From: Vibrio sp. Isolate34
Lineage (GTDB): Bacteria > Pseudomonadota > Gammaproteobacteria > Enterobacterales > Vibrionaceae
Length of the DNA stretch: 64,000 nucleotides
NCBI RefSeq assembly: GCF_022397915.1
Contig: NZ_JAKEUO010000022.1
Location: forward strand, 1 to 64,000
Direction of reading: 5' to 3'
Position numbers and translations under genes: made by a program. Numbering within the stretch: the first letter of the stretch is position 1; each line of letters opens with the position of its first letter. The notes under the pieces are model-generated. The model worked only from the letters and a program-made list of their open reading frames with translations, did no database searches and was not told the DNA's origin. Of this stretch, positions 53,782 to 62,192 are shown in pieces.

Positions 53782-55524
53782 ATGTATACACTCCGCCCGT
53801 ACCAAGCTGATTCCGTAAAATCAGTGATTCATTACTTCAGAAAACACCAAACTCCGGCTGTTCTCGTGCTACCGACAGGGGCAGGAAAAAGCCTTGTGAT
53901 TGCAGAGCTGGCGAGGCTTGCCAAAGGGCGTGTATTGGTACTGGCTCACGTGAAAGAGTTGGTTGAGCAAAACCATGAAAAGTATGAAGGTTATGGGTTA
54001 AAAGGATCTATTTTCTCGGCGGGTTTAGGCCGTAAAGAGACCGACCAACAAGTGGTATTCGCGTCGGTTCAATCTGTGGTTCGCAACCTCGATTCATTCT
54101 CTAACCAATTTTCGCTGTTGGTTATCGACGAATGCCACCGCGTGCCTGACGAAAAGACCAGTAGCTATCAGAAAGTGATCACTCACTTACGCGAGAATAA
54201 TTCCGGTATCAAAGTGCTTGGCTTAACGGCAACACCATATCGCCTTGGTATGGGTTGGATTTATCAATATCACACTCGCGGCCAAGTACGTTCGGACGAA
54301 CCACGCTTCTTCCGCGACTGCATCTTTGAGTTACCGATTCGTTATCTGCTCGATGAAGGCTTCTTAACACCAGCTCGCATGATAGATGCGCCGGTATTGA
54401 GTTATGACTTCTCACAATTAAAACCTGCGAGCACAGGTCGATACAAAGAAGCCGAGCTTGATATGGTGATTGAGCAATCGAAACGCGCTACACCACAGAT
54501 TGTCGACCAGATCATCCATCTAGCCCAAGACAAGCTTGGCATCATGGTGTTTGCAGCCACCGTTCGACACGCTCGAGAAATTCTTGGCTTATTACCCGAA
54601 GGCGAAGCTGCGATTGTGATTGGTGATACGCCGACATTAGAGCGTGACCAAATCATCAACGATTTCAAAGAACGCAAAATCAAATTCTTGGTCAACGTGT
54701 CGGTATTAACCACCGGCTTTGACGCCCCTCATGTTGATTTAATTGCGATTCTTCGCCCAACAGAATCCATCAGCTTATATCAACAAATCGTAGGCCGTGG
54801 CTTGCGTTTATCTCCTGGTAAAAAAGATTGTTTGGTGCTCGATTACGCGGGTAACAGCTATGATCTTTACCAACCAGAAGTCGGCGACCCTAAGCCAGAC
54901 TCAGACAGTGAAATCATCACTATCCCTTGCCCGGCTTGCGGCTTTAATAACAACTTCTGGGGCAAGCTAGACAGCAACGGCTTCTTGCTTGAACACTTTG
55001 GCCGTAAATGCCAAGGATACTTCACAGATGAAGACACGGGCGAACGTGAGCATTGTAACTATCGCTTCCGTGCCAAATATTGTGGAGAGTGCGGTGCCGA
55101 CAACGACATTGCAGCTCGTATTTGTCATGAATGCGACGCTACCTTAGTTGACCCAGACAAAAAGCTCAAAGAGGCACTCAATCTAAAAGATGCTCTAGTG
55201 TTTGAATGTTTAGAGATGGACCTAAACGTACTTAAGGACGACAAAGGAAAGTCGCAGCTTAAAGTCACTTATCGCGGCGAGAATCAAGCGCAAGTGCATG
55301 AGTTTTGGTCATTAACTACCAAGAAGCAGAAGCAAAACTTTAAAGACCAGTTTGTTCGCCCTCACCTTGCGGATAGACACAGGCCTTTTGAGGAAACGTC
55401 ACCATCGAAAGTGGTTGCTCACCAACATAGATTTCGCCCGCCTCAATTTGTGATTGCACGTAAAGTGGGACGCTTTTGGAAAATGAGAGACAAGATATTC
55501 GAAGACGAGCTTCAACAGCGCTAA
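53782..55524 (+). CDS. radD: DNA repair helicase-like protein RadD
   Basis: A 580-residue SF2 helicase of the RadD (YejH) type. Motif I is VLPTGAGKS, motif II DECH, motif III LTATPYR, and the C-terminal helicase motif is QQIVGRGLRLSPGK. A cysteine-rich zinc module follows (CPACGFNNN, then HCNYRFRAKYCGECGAD, then CHECDATL). RadD acts with SSB and RecA in homologous recombination and crossover processing in E. coli. ATG at 53782 (MYTLRPYQADSV) matches the family. Confidence 0.93.
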   Translation: MYTLRPYQADSVKSVIHYFRKHQTPAVLVLPTGAGKSLVIAELARLAKGRVLVLAHVKELVEQNHEKYEGYGLKGSIFSAGLGRKETDQQVVFASVQSVVRNLDSFSNQFSLLVIDECHRVPDEKTSSYQKVITHLRENNSGIKVLGLTATPYRLGMGWIYQYHTRGQVRSDEPRFFRDCIFELPIRYLLDEGFLTPARMIDAPVLSYDFSQLKPASTGRYKEAELDMVIEQSKRATPQIVDQIIHLAQDKLGIMVFAATVRHAREILGLLPEGEAAIVIGDTPTLERDQIINDFKERKIKFLVNVSVLTTGFDAPHVDLIAILRPTESISLYQQIVGRGLRLSPGKKDCLVLDYAGNSYDLYQPEVGDPKPDSDSEIITIPCPACGFNNNFWGKLDSNGFLLEHFGRKCQGYFTDEDTGEREHCNYRFRAKYCGECGADNDIAARICHECDATLVDPDKKLKEALNLKDALVFECLEMDLNVLKDDKGKSQLKVTYRGENQAQVHEFWSLTTKKQKQNFKDQFVRPHLADRHRPFEETSPSKVVAHQHRFRPPQFVIARKVGRFWKMRDKIFEDELQQR

Positions 55525-55563
55525 TACCTCATTTTTTGAGAACCTAAAGCTCATAATTAATCA

Positions 55564-55598
55564 GGTTCACTTTCTGTTCAGAATTACTTTTTTATACT
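55564..55598 (+). promoter_or_regulatory. PhoP-type direct repeat at promoter of PepSY-carRS operon
   Basis: GGTTCA (55564-55569) and TGTTCA (55575-55580) are direct repeats separated by 5 bases, the layout of a PhoP box. The -10 TATACT (55593-55598) lies exactly 12 bases downstream, so the box covers the -35, as at PhoP-activated promoters. It precedes the PepSY gene by about 50 bases. Confidence 0.6.
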
Positions 55599-55628
55599 GA
55601 ACGCTATCAACCCTCTCTAGGATTCGCT

Positions 55629-56027
55629 ATGTTTAGTAAAGCTATGATTTCTTTGTTTTCTATAAGCTTCGGCTTATTTGTTTCTGCTGGCGCATGGGCT
55701 GACTCACATCATAATGGTCATGAATTAGTTCAGGACGTTCATAAAGCAGGAACCCGCATTGAATTTGAAGAAGACCAAGACGAGGTCTACGAAGCGGTTC
55801 GAGAAGGTTATATTCGCCCTTTCTCTGAGATGTATGCAGCGGTAGAAAACGATCTTCATGGCCGAATCATTAAAGTCGAGCTAGAAGAAGATGATGACAT
55901 TTGGGTGTATGAGCTAAAAATTAACAACAAAAACAACATCATCAAAGTTGAATACAACGCCGAAACATTGGAAATGCTTAAGATTGAAGGCCGCAACTTA
56001 AAAGACGCAATTAAACACGGCGACTAA
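55629..56027 (+). CDS. Periplasmic PepSY-domain protein
   Basis: A 132-residue exported protein. A signal peptide ends near GAWADS. The rest has one PepSY-like repeat (RIIKVELEEDDDIWVYELKI and IIKVEYNAETLEMLKIEG) and an acidic N-terminal part. It is first in a three-gene operon with a response regulator and sensor kinase, so it probably tunes the sensor in the periplasm, like other small PepSY proteins. AGGA lies just before the ATG. Confidence 0.8.
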   Translation: MFSKAMISLFSISFGLFVSAGAWADSHHNGHELVQDVHKAGTRIEFEEDQDEVYEAVREGYIRPFSEMYAAVENDLHGRIIKVELEEDDDIWVYELKINNKNNIIKVEYNAETLEMLKIEGRNLKDAIKHGD

Positions 56028-56088
56028 TTAATCACGACGAATAGTTAAGCACGACGAACAGTCATTACAAGAATTAAGAAGAACAATT

Positions 56089-56748
56089 ATGAAAATTTTA
56101 GTCGTTGAAGACGAACCTCGTTTGGGCCAACAAATTATTGAAACACTTGAGGGAGCCGACTGGGTTCCAGAACTTTCTCAAGATGGTATTGACGCACTCT
56201 ACCGTGCGACCTCAGAAGAGTGGGACGCGATTATTCTCGATCTAGGTCTACCTAAACTTGATGGCCTAACCGTTTTAAAAGGTATTCGAGACGAAAACAT
56301 TAACACGCCAGTGATTATCTTGAGTGCGCGTGACACCCTAACCCAGCGTGTTGAAGGCTTAAACGCAGGCGCAGATGATTACCTGACTAAGCCATTCGAA
56401 ATGGTTGAGTTGATTGCTCGTATTCGCGCTCAACTGCGCCGAGCTTCAGGCAGCGCAGCGCCAGTTCTTCAAATTGGTGATTTAAGCTTAGACACTCGCA
56501 GTTCAAAAGTGTTGTGGCAAGGCCAAGCAGTAAGCCTAACGGCACTGGAATATAAGGTTGTCGCGTACTTCATGCATAACCAAAACAAGGTTATCTCGCG
56601 CACAGAGTTGGTTGAGCACATCTACAAACAAGATTTCGACCGCGACTCAAACACGGTTGAGGTGTTCATTGGTCGTATCCGTAAAAAAATCGCACCGAAG
56701 ATCATCAAAACCGTGCGTGGCCTTGGCTACCAACTGAATGCTGAGTAG
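56089..56748 (+). CDS. carR: OmpR-family response regulator, CarR/VprA-like
   Basis: A 219-residue OmpR/PhoP-type response regulator. The receiver has DE at residues 8-9 (VVEDEPRLG), the phosphoacceptor Asp in LDLGLPKLDG and Lys in TKPFEM; the winged helix reads SNTVEVFIGRIRKK. The sequence agrees closely with Vibrio CarR (VprA), which in V. cholerae controls lipid A glycine modification and polymyxin resistance and dampens biofilm genes. The PhoP-type box before the operon suggests autoregulation. Confidence 0.85.
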   Translation: MKILVVEDEPRLGQQIIETLEGADWVPELSQDGIDALYRATSEEWDAIILDLGLPKLDGLTVLKGIRDENINTPVIILSARDTLTQRVEGLNAGADDYLTKPFEMVELIARIRAQLRRASGSAAPVLQIGDLSLDTRSSKVLWQGQAVSLTALEYKVVAYFMHNQNKVISRTELVEHIYKQDFDRDSNTVEVFIGRIRKKIAPKIIKTVRGLGYQLNAE

Positions 56749-56875
56749 CGCCCTATCTAATTACACGAGAAGCAATCGTCAACAAGACTCAGTGTAATAG
56801 CCAATAAAATGGACAGCCTGTTCTGATCATCGAAATATAACTCAATAACGATGAGCAAAGGCAGGCTGGAAATGC

Positions 56876-58225
56876 ATGAATCTAAAGAAACGAACACTTA
56901 AAAACATCAGTCTAAAAAGCCGCTTGCTCCTCGCTGCGGCTTTTTGGCTTGGTGCGATGATATTAGCAGCAGGTGTGGGCATACCGAAACTGGTAAACGA
57001 CTATCTAGTCGATGATATGAAGCAGCAGCTTTCCCTAACCATGGACGAGCTCACCGCCAATATCGAAACCAACGACAACGGCAACCTTATCATGGCGGAG
57101 CGCCTGTCTGACCCAAGGTTCAACCAACCTTACAGTGGTATCTATTGGCGCGCCTCAACCCAAGCTCAAATCATTCGTTCTCGTTCGCTATGGGACAAAG
57201 ACCTCACCATCAAGCGTTCTCCTATTCACACCTCCATCAAAGGGCCTGAAAAAGAGAAGCTGATTTACATCGAACAAGACATCTACCTACCGTCACTGAG
57301 CGATCCTATTACCATCACCATTGGTATAGATGAAGATCCATTAGAATCGACGCTTGCTGAGTTGACCGGTCAGGTGTGGTTGATTCTGATGTTGTTGTTT
57401 GTCGGCGTGCTGATGTTAATTGGTATTCAAGTTAGCTGGTCTCTATTACCTCTTAGTAAGATGCAGCGTGAATTGGTGATGCTGAGAAAGGGTGAACAAC
57501 AAGGGCTAAGTGATAACTACCCGAAAGAAGTTTCTCCATTAGTTTCGGACCTCAATGCCCTACTATTTCATTACCAAGAGTTATTAGAACGCGCACGTAA
57601 CCACGCGGGAAACCTCTCTCATGCATTGAAAACGCCATTATCGGTGATGAAAAATGAAATAGAGATGTTGCCTGACAACGAGAAGAAACTGTTACAGCAA
57701 CCCATTCAACAAATCCAAAGCCAGATAGATTATCACCTTGGTCGTGCTCGTATGGCGGGTGCAATGAACATCCTTTCGGTGAAGTCGTCTCCTTGTGAAC
57801 GTGTTGAAGCGATCTCAATGGCGTTTGATAAAGTTTATGCCGCCAATGAAGTCACCATGATCAACGAACTGGATTCTGAACTTGAAGTCGCTGTCGAAAA
57901 AACCGACCTCGATGAAATGGTCGGCAACCTACTCGAAAACAGCTACAAGTGGGCAGGCAGTATTATTCGCGTTCACGCTAATGAAATGGCCGACGGCAAT
58001 GTCGAGTTGATCATTGAAGATGACGGACAAGGCATTCCCGAAGAGAAACTCGAGCAAGCGACCAAGCGAGGTGTAAGGCTCGATGAAACCACTCCCGGAA
58101 CCGGTCTAGGGCTGAACATTGTGAATGAGATGGCACACAGTTACCGTGGCAGCTTAACGCTCAGTAAAAGCTCAATGGGCGGCTTGAAGGCCTCTCTCGT
58201 CCTAAAAGTATCTCAAGCTTCTTAA
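56876..58225 (+). CDS. carS: Sensor histidine kinase, CarS/VprB-like
   Basis: A 449-residue PhoQ-like membrane kinase. Two membrane segments (about 20-38 and 165-185) flank a periplasmic sensor region. A HAMP-like linker leads to the dimerisation/phosphoacceptor segment HAGNLSHALKTPLSVMKNEIE; the ATPase domain carries NLLENSYKWA, DDGQGIPEEKL and GTGLGLNIVNEM. It should phosphorylate the CarR-like regulator. ATG at 56876 has GGA 7 bases upstream. The periplasmic part is where acid or cationic peptides could be sensed, by analogy with PhoQ. Confidence 0.83.
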   Translation: MNLKKRTLKNISLKSRLLLAAAFWLGAMILAAGVGIPKLVNDYLVDDMKQQLSLTMDELTANIETNDNGNLIMAERLSDPRFNQPYSGIYWRASTQAQIIRSRSLWDKDLTIKRSPIHTSIKGPEKEKLIYIEQDIYLPSLSDPITITIGIDEDPLESTLAELTGQVWLILMLLFVGVLMLIGIQVSWSLLPLSKMQRELVMLRKGEQQGLSDNYPKEVSPLVSDLNALLFHYQELLERARNHAGNLSHALKTPLSVMKNEIEMLPDNEKKLLQQPIQQIQSQIDYHLGRARMAGAMNILSVKSSPCERVEAISMAFDKVYAANEVTMINELDSELEVAVEKTDLDEMVGNLLENSYKWAGSIIRVHANEMADGNVELIIEDDGQGIPEEKLEQATKRGVRLDETTPGTGLGLNIVNEMAHSYRGSLTLSKSSMGGLKASLVLKVSQAS

Positions 58226-58257
58226 ACCAAGACACTCATACTCGCATTAGCCCTTCG

Positions 58258-58301
58258 ATAAAAAATCAGGAGTTTGCATATCACACGCAAACTCCTGATT
58301 T
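58258..58301. terminator. Terminator between carS and DedA-LssY gene
   Basis: AATCAGGAGTTTGC (58264-58277) and GCAAACTCCTGATT (58287-58300), perfect 14-bp arms. The minus strand side has T6, so it is stronger for the leftward gene. Confidence 0.85.
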
Positions 58302-58374
58302 GTCGTTGTATGGATTTCACTCAAACAAGGTTCGTAATTAACAGGTATTAGACAAAATTCAGAAAACCTAAAGG

Positions 58375-59682
58375 CTAAATATCATTAACCGCAACATCTA
58401 AGGTCTGTTGTTCATTACTGTACGAGCTTGCGCCAATGACCAAGATCTTTCCGTCGGTATAGTAGTCATGTTGGTCATTCATTGCTTCCGCATTGGCGAG
58501 AGGCAAATTGACGAGTTCGATGCTTGGGTAAGCCGATTTAATTTGCAGAGCCAACCTATCACGCTCTTCATCGACATTAGGGTCGATCTTATGAAGTATG
58601 GTCACAATCCCAGAATACGGTGTCACTTTTAAACCATCATCATAACTGATTGCTCCTAACCACTTAGGTTGATTGCTGTTGCTGTCTAGCCCAGCATTCC
58701 ACCAGCGTATGTGGCTTCTTTTCATCAAGTTTCCCGGCAGTTGGAACGCCATGTCTTGTGGTTGATTACGCCAATACAGGTCAGACACGGGTGGCGTCTT
58801 ATCTTTAAGCAGAGCAAGGTAATGAGTCCACTCAATCTCGTTTCGAGAGAAGGTTTGGTTCTCAATCCAACCCAGTTGATTCATTAGTTCACGCGGCGAT
58901 TCCCCGACATACACGACATTGATTGCTTGCGCGTCATAAATAGGAGACAGCCCAGGAAATGCTTTATAGGTCACTTGTTGTAAATCGACAGTGCTCACCT
59001 GTGTCGACACTTGTTGAGTTTGAAAGTCATCAGCTTTCCAGAAGAAATGAGCATAGTTTGCGTAACATAGCCAAGCGACTAAAAAGGTACTGGTTTTCAA
59101 CGTTAACTTTCGCCATTTAAGTTTGTAGCCGACAACGAAGAATACCGACACCGCAACTAAGCCAATCAATAAGCTTTGGTGTTCCGTGAGAAAAACCTTA
59201 ATCGCGCTCAGTAAAGGAAACTGCTCAACGCCGTGTGCAAGCAACATGCCCCAAACGATAAATTGACCGCCACCAAGTAACAGACCTATCGAAGAGAACA
59301 GCGTGAAGCTGCTCCATTTAACACGGTGAGAACCAGCGATAAAAGGCACTACCCAAGCAATGGGCCCTAACAGACGCGCTGCGACAATAATGTACGTCCC
59401 CTTCTTCGCGATGAGATAACGACACCGAGCGATCAGCCTTTTGGTTTTTGGACTAAATTTGATTAGCTTCTTTTGCGCGGTTGCGCCCCACTTTGAACCG
59501 ATGAAGTAGCTGAGTTGGTCGCCAATGAAACCACCCAACATCACCAATACCAACGCCATCCATGCACCTGAATACAGTTGAAAGCCCGCAGCAATAAAAA
59601 ACGGCTCTCCCGGTACAAATAGGTTCGGGCCAATGAGTGCATCACCTAGTGCACCCAAAAACAGTCCTAGTCCATCAAACAT
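58375..59682 (-). CDS. DedA-family membrane protein fused to LssY-like domain
   Basis: A 435-residue protein with an N-terminal DedA/VTT membrane domain (conserved segments GGFIGDQLSYFIGSKWG and RLLGPIAWVVPFIAG) and a C-terminal periplasmic LssY-like domain. DedA-type proteins recycle undecaprenyl phosphate or flip phospholipids and are linked to antimicrobial peptide resistance; LssY-like domains occur in secretion loci of unknown mechanism. It lies 14 bases after a glycosyltransferase gene, so the two likely form an operon. Convergent with carS; a link to the lipid-A regulator is suggestive only. Confidence 0.75.
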   Translation of the reverse strand: MFDGLGLFLGALGDALIGPNLFVPGEPFFIAAGFQLYSGAWMALVLVMLGGFIGDQLSYFIGSKWGATAQKKLIKFSPKTKRLIARCRYLIAKKGTYIIVAARLLGPIAWVVPFIAGSHRVKWSSFTLFSSIGLLLGGGQFIVWGMLLAHGVEQFPLLSAIKVFLTEHQSLLIGLVAVSVFFVVGYKLKWRKLTLKTSTFLVAWLCYANYAHFFWKADDFQTQQVSTQVSTVDLQQVTYKAFPGLSPIYDAQAINVVYVGESPRELMNQLGWIENQTFSRNEIEWTHYLALLKDKTPPVSDLYWRNQPQDMAFQLPGNLMKRSHIRWWNAGLDSNSNQPKWLGAISYDDGLKVTPYSGIVTILHKIDPNVDEERDRLALQIKSAYPSIELVNLPLANAEAMNDQHDYYTDGKILVIGASSYSNEQQTLDVAVNDI

Positions 59683-59696
59683 AACAACCTCAGCCC

Positions 59697-60425
59697 TTAC
59701 TGTTCTTTGTAGTGACCAAACTTGTAGTTCATCTCGTTGTTACGCATTTCGCCTTTAAAAAAGCGCCTTACGTTCGCTTTAAGGTAAGTTGTGCCTGTTT
59801 TCACGACACCATCTTGGTCTAAACGACGAGGGTCAAAGCCAAATGTCATGTTCAAGAATCTAAATCGCCATGTTTTGCTCGCTCGCTTCACGTAGTCGCA
59901 GTCCTCACACAATACAATTTCCTCATCAAACCCGCCGATCTCATTATGCGCTCGCTTGGTCGAAAAAATACACGCACCAATCGCGGTAGGGAAAAAGAAC
60001 TGAGTAGCAAACAGACCTGCGTTGAATAGCCCGTAGCCAAACTTATGCACCAATGGCAGCCCTTTTGAACTCATGTACACACCAGCGACTTCAAGCTTGT
60101 TCTCTTCTAGCTCGTAAAGCGCTTTAGCGAGGAAGTTACGAGGCAAGCTTACGTCTGCATCCAAGAAAAGGATTCTGTTGTACTGAGCTAAAACCGCACC
60201 TGTATTTCTACCAAGGCTTACGCCACGTTCTTGCATGTGATGGACGTTGAGTTTTGGTAGTGCGCTTTCGTAAGCCAGAGCGACTTCTCTTGTGTTGTCT
60301 TCGCTGTTTGAATCGACAACAATCACTTCAAATTCTTGGTGGGTTTGCACGCTCAATTCTTCCATCAAGCGGCTAATGCGTTTATCTTCGTTCAATGTAA
60401 TAACGACAATGCTTACTGGTTCCAT
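59697..60425 (-). CDS. Glycosyltransferase family 2
   Basis: A 242-residue GT-A fold glycosyltransferase. The nucleotide-sugar motif is in SIVVITLNEDKRISRLM and the metal-binding motif DxD in LFLDADVS. The C-terminal part has a hydrophobic segment (GLFATQFFFPTAIGACIF) that could dip into the membrane. It precedes the DedA-LssY gene and may add sugar to an undecaprenyl-linked carrier. Substrate unknown. GGTGA lies upstream of the ATG. Confidence 0.85.
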   Translation of the reverse strand: MEPVSIVVITLNEDKRISRLMEELSVQTHQEFEVIVVDSNSEDNTREVALAYESALPKLNVHHMQERGVSLGRNTGAVLAQYNRILFLDADVSLPRNFLAKALYELEENKLEVAGVYMSSKGLPLVHKFGYGLFNAGLFATQFFFPTAIGACIFSTKRAHNEIGGFDEEIVLCEDCDYVKRASKTWRFRFLNMTFGFDPRRLDQDGVVKTGTTYLKANVRRFFKGEMRNNEMNYKFGHYKEQ

Positions 60426-60662
60426 GTTTTCACCTGTTCATTCTGCTGATTAATTAACACTAAGGTTACCCAACCAAGCATTAACCAAGCCTTAGGCGAA
60501 CATTCATTTTCCGTTCATTAACTCGATGATTTCGCACTAATATAAATGAGCTCAAATAGCGATACAGGAACAGTAAAAAAGGGATAAACTAGGGCTAGCG
60601 AGCGTTTTATCTACAAACGAGCCAATTATCGAAGGAAATTCACTTTGTGATGGGCTTCTTAC

Positions 60663-60691
60663 TTGCTCATATTCTAATGTGATGTTAGTAT
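60663..60691 (+). promoter_or_regulatory. Promoter of rplY
   Basis: TTGCTC (60663-60668), 17-base spacer, TAGTAT (60686-60691). Start would be near 60698, giving a leader of about 97 bases. Confidence 0.55.
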
Positions 60692-60697
60692 CCGCGC

Positions 60698-60794
60698 TCG
60701 CTTAAGCATGAACTCGTTTATGCCTAAGCATTACCACACACTCAAGGTCGCATTGAGGTGTGAAGTTAATTTTTACTAATTTGAGAGTAAAACT
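60698..60794 (+). promoter_or_regulatory. Structured 5' leader of rplY
   Basis: Two hairpins lie in the leader: arms 60701-60712 and 60717-60728 (CTTAAGCATGAA with TTTATGCCTAAG), then arms 60737-60745 and 60753-60762 (CACACTCAA with TTGAGGTGTG, one bulge). Self-regulating leaders are known for ribosomal protein genes, and one for L25 has been described in Gammaproteobacteria; I cannot confirm homology by eye. Confidence 0.5.
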
Positions 60795-61073
60795 ATGAAA
60801 TTTGAAGCAGTAGTACGTACTGAACTAGGTAAAGGTGCGAGCCGCCGCCTACGTCACGCTGGTAAATTCCCAGCTGTAATCTACGGTGGTGAAGCAGCAG
60901 CTGTATCTATCGAACTTGTTCACGCTGACGTGATCAACCAAATGGACAAGCCTGAGTTCTACGAAGCAATCACTCTAGTGATTGACGGCGCTGAAGTTAA
61001 GGTTAAGCCACAAGACGTTCAACGTCACGCGTTCAAGCCTAAAGTTGAGCACATGGACTTCATCCGTATCTAA
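60795..61073 (+). CDS. rplY: 50S ribosomal protein L25
   Basis: Ribosomal protein L25, 92 residues, the short form that binds 5S rRNA loop E. It begins MKFEAVVRTELGKGASRRLR and ends KPKVEHMDFIRI, matching the E. coli-type protein. It is monocistronic with a structured leader and a terminator about 90 bases past its stop. The terminator marks the end of recognisable core genome in the window. Confidence 0.97.
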   Translation: MKFEAVVRTELGKGASRRLRHAGKFPAVIYGGEAAAVSIELVHADVINQMDKPEFYEAITLVIDGAEVKVKPQDVQRHAFKPKVEHMDFIRI

Positions 61074-61160
61074 TTCCCTACCAAGGAATAAGATTGGATT
61101 AATCCAGCCTTCTGCATAGAAAAGATAATCGATCTTACCAGTCGAGAAATCTAGAAATTC

Positions 61161-61191
61161 GAAACCCCGATGCTACCAACATCGGGGTTTC
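61161..61191. terminator. Terminator after rplY
   Basis: GAAACCCCGATG (61161-61172) and CATCGGGGTTTC (61180-61191), a 12-bp perfect stem with a 7-nt loop. T-run is not immediate, so efficiency is uncertain. Confidence 0.75.
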
Positions 61192-61285
61192 ACCGTTTTT
61201 GAGCCCTCAAAAACGTCGTAAATCTCGCGCAATACACTGAAAATAATCAACTTTCCTCTTCCCCGCTTTATCCCAGTTTTGCTTG

Positions 61286-61313
61286 GGTGGATTAAGGGTG
61301 GACGAAAGGTGGA
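61286..61313. repeat. Three GGTGGA direct repeats at 11-bp spacing
   Basis: GGTGGA at 61286, 61297 and 61308, exactly 11 bases apart, just beyond the rplY terminator. Evenly phased short repeats of this kind can be arm-type integrase sites at an island end. The rest of 61192-61398 holds no gene. Confidence 0.45.
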
Positions 61314-61398
61314 CTTATACAGTAGTTTTTCTATCACAACGTATAATAAAAATGCCACGCGTTGCGAATCACTCTTAAACAGTTTGTTATATGAAAAA

Positions 61399-62070
61399 TC
61401 ACTTATAGGACTTATGCATTTGAGTTGATTTACTTTCAAGATCAAATTTTGCTTCATACAAATGAAGCATCAATGCTTCTAGCAAGTCTATTGCTAAAGA
61501 CAAGTCCTTTCTTTGGGGTGAAATCAATTTATGTGCAGCACTATCACCCATGAATTTTAGAGTTAATAGCCCTTCGGTAATACTTTTTGGCACCTTTACG
61601 ATATCGTTTAATTTTTCTATTTTTATATGAAACTTCCACGCTACATCATCAGTGATACCTTGGTCTATGCATATCGCTTCGAGCAGTGTTCGTATGGCTG
61701 TTGCAGTAGGGATTGCTAGACCGTACCTAAACGAAGTAACAATATCTCGATATAAATCCTGCAGTTCATCTTTGATGTAACAAAAGTTTTTAGGGTTGCG
61801 ATGGCTAAAAGTATGTTCTGGATAAAAGGTAGACACATACACTTGCTCAACCCCATCATTCATACCAGCGCATGTATATTTATCTTCTAAGCAAGCAGAA
61901 TCACAACCCATACAAACCCAAAACGTATATTCAGATTCCTCTAAAGGTGAACTTTCATCAACACAACCATCATCTTCATCAAAATATACGATTTTTGTAT
62001 GAGAACTCTTAGCTGTGTGATTCGTTGTTCGATTACAGCTGTTACAGTGAATTTTTTGAATTTCGCCCAT
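61399..62070 (-). CDS. DUF4145 protein with N-terminal zinc ribbon
   Basis: A 223-residue protein. The N-terminus has a CxxC pair (HCNSCNRTTNH) and a second CxxC (CMGCDSACLED), likely a zinc ribbon. The C-terminal half matches DUF4145 (AIPTATAIRTLLEAICID, GLLTLKFMGDSAAHKLIS), a helical domain found in proteins linked to restriction and defence loci, but also elsewhere. ATG at 62070 with AAGG upstream is chosen; 18 more codons are open upstream, and they run into the IS left end. It ends the core-to-accessory transition after rplY. No catalytic residues are known. Confidence 0.72.
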   Translation of the reverse strand: MGEIQKIHCNSCNRTTNHTAKSSHTKIVYFDEDDGCVDESSPLEESEYTFWVCMGCDSACLEDKYTCAGMNDGVEQVYVSTFYPEHTFSHRNPKNFCYIKDELQDLYRDIVTSFRYGLAIPTATAIRTLLEAICIDQGITDDVAWKFHIKIEKLNDIVKVPKSITEGLLTLKFMGDSAAHKLISPQRKDLSLAIDLLEALMLHLYEAKFDLESKSTQMHKSYK

Positions 62071-62112
62071 TGTTTGCCTTTTCTTATAGACATAATGACC
62101 CCCACTAAAGGT

Positions 62113-62192
62113 GCTAGCCTCCAATATCGTGGGTTAGCTTTATAAGCCAGAGCCATAATTAGTGCGTCAAACAACTAAATTTGGAGGCTAGC
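62113..62192 (+). promoter_or_regulatory. Inverted repeat that can mask recombinase ribosome site
   Basis: GCTAGCCTCCAA (62113-62124) is the exact complement of TTGGAGGCTAGC (62181-62192), whose GGAGG is the Shine-Dalgarno of the recombinase. A competing pairing of 62113-62119 with 62132-62138 (GCTAGCC with GGTTAGC, one wobble) could release it. This is a structural prediction only. Confidence 0.55.

Noticed and set aside
61173..61457. Leftward 94-residue open frame past rplY
   Set aside because: It runs through the rplY terminator stem and the repeat region, has no ribosome site and no recognisable domain.
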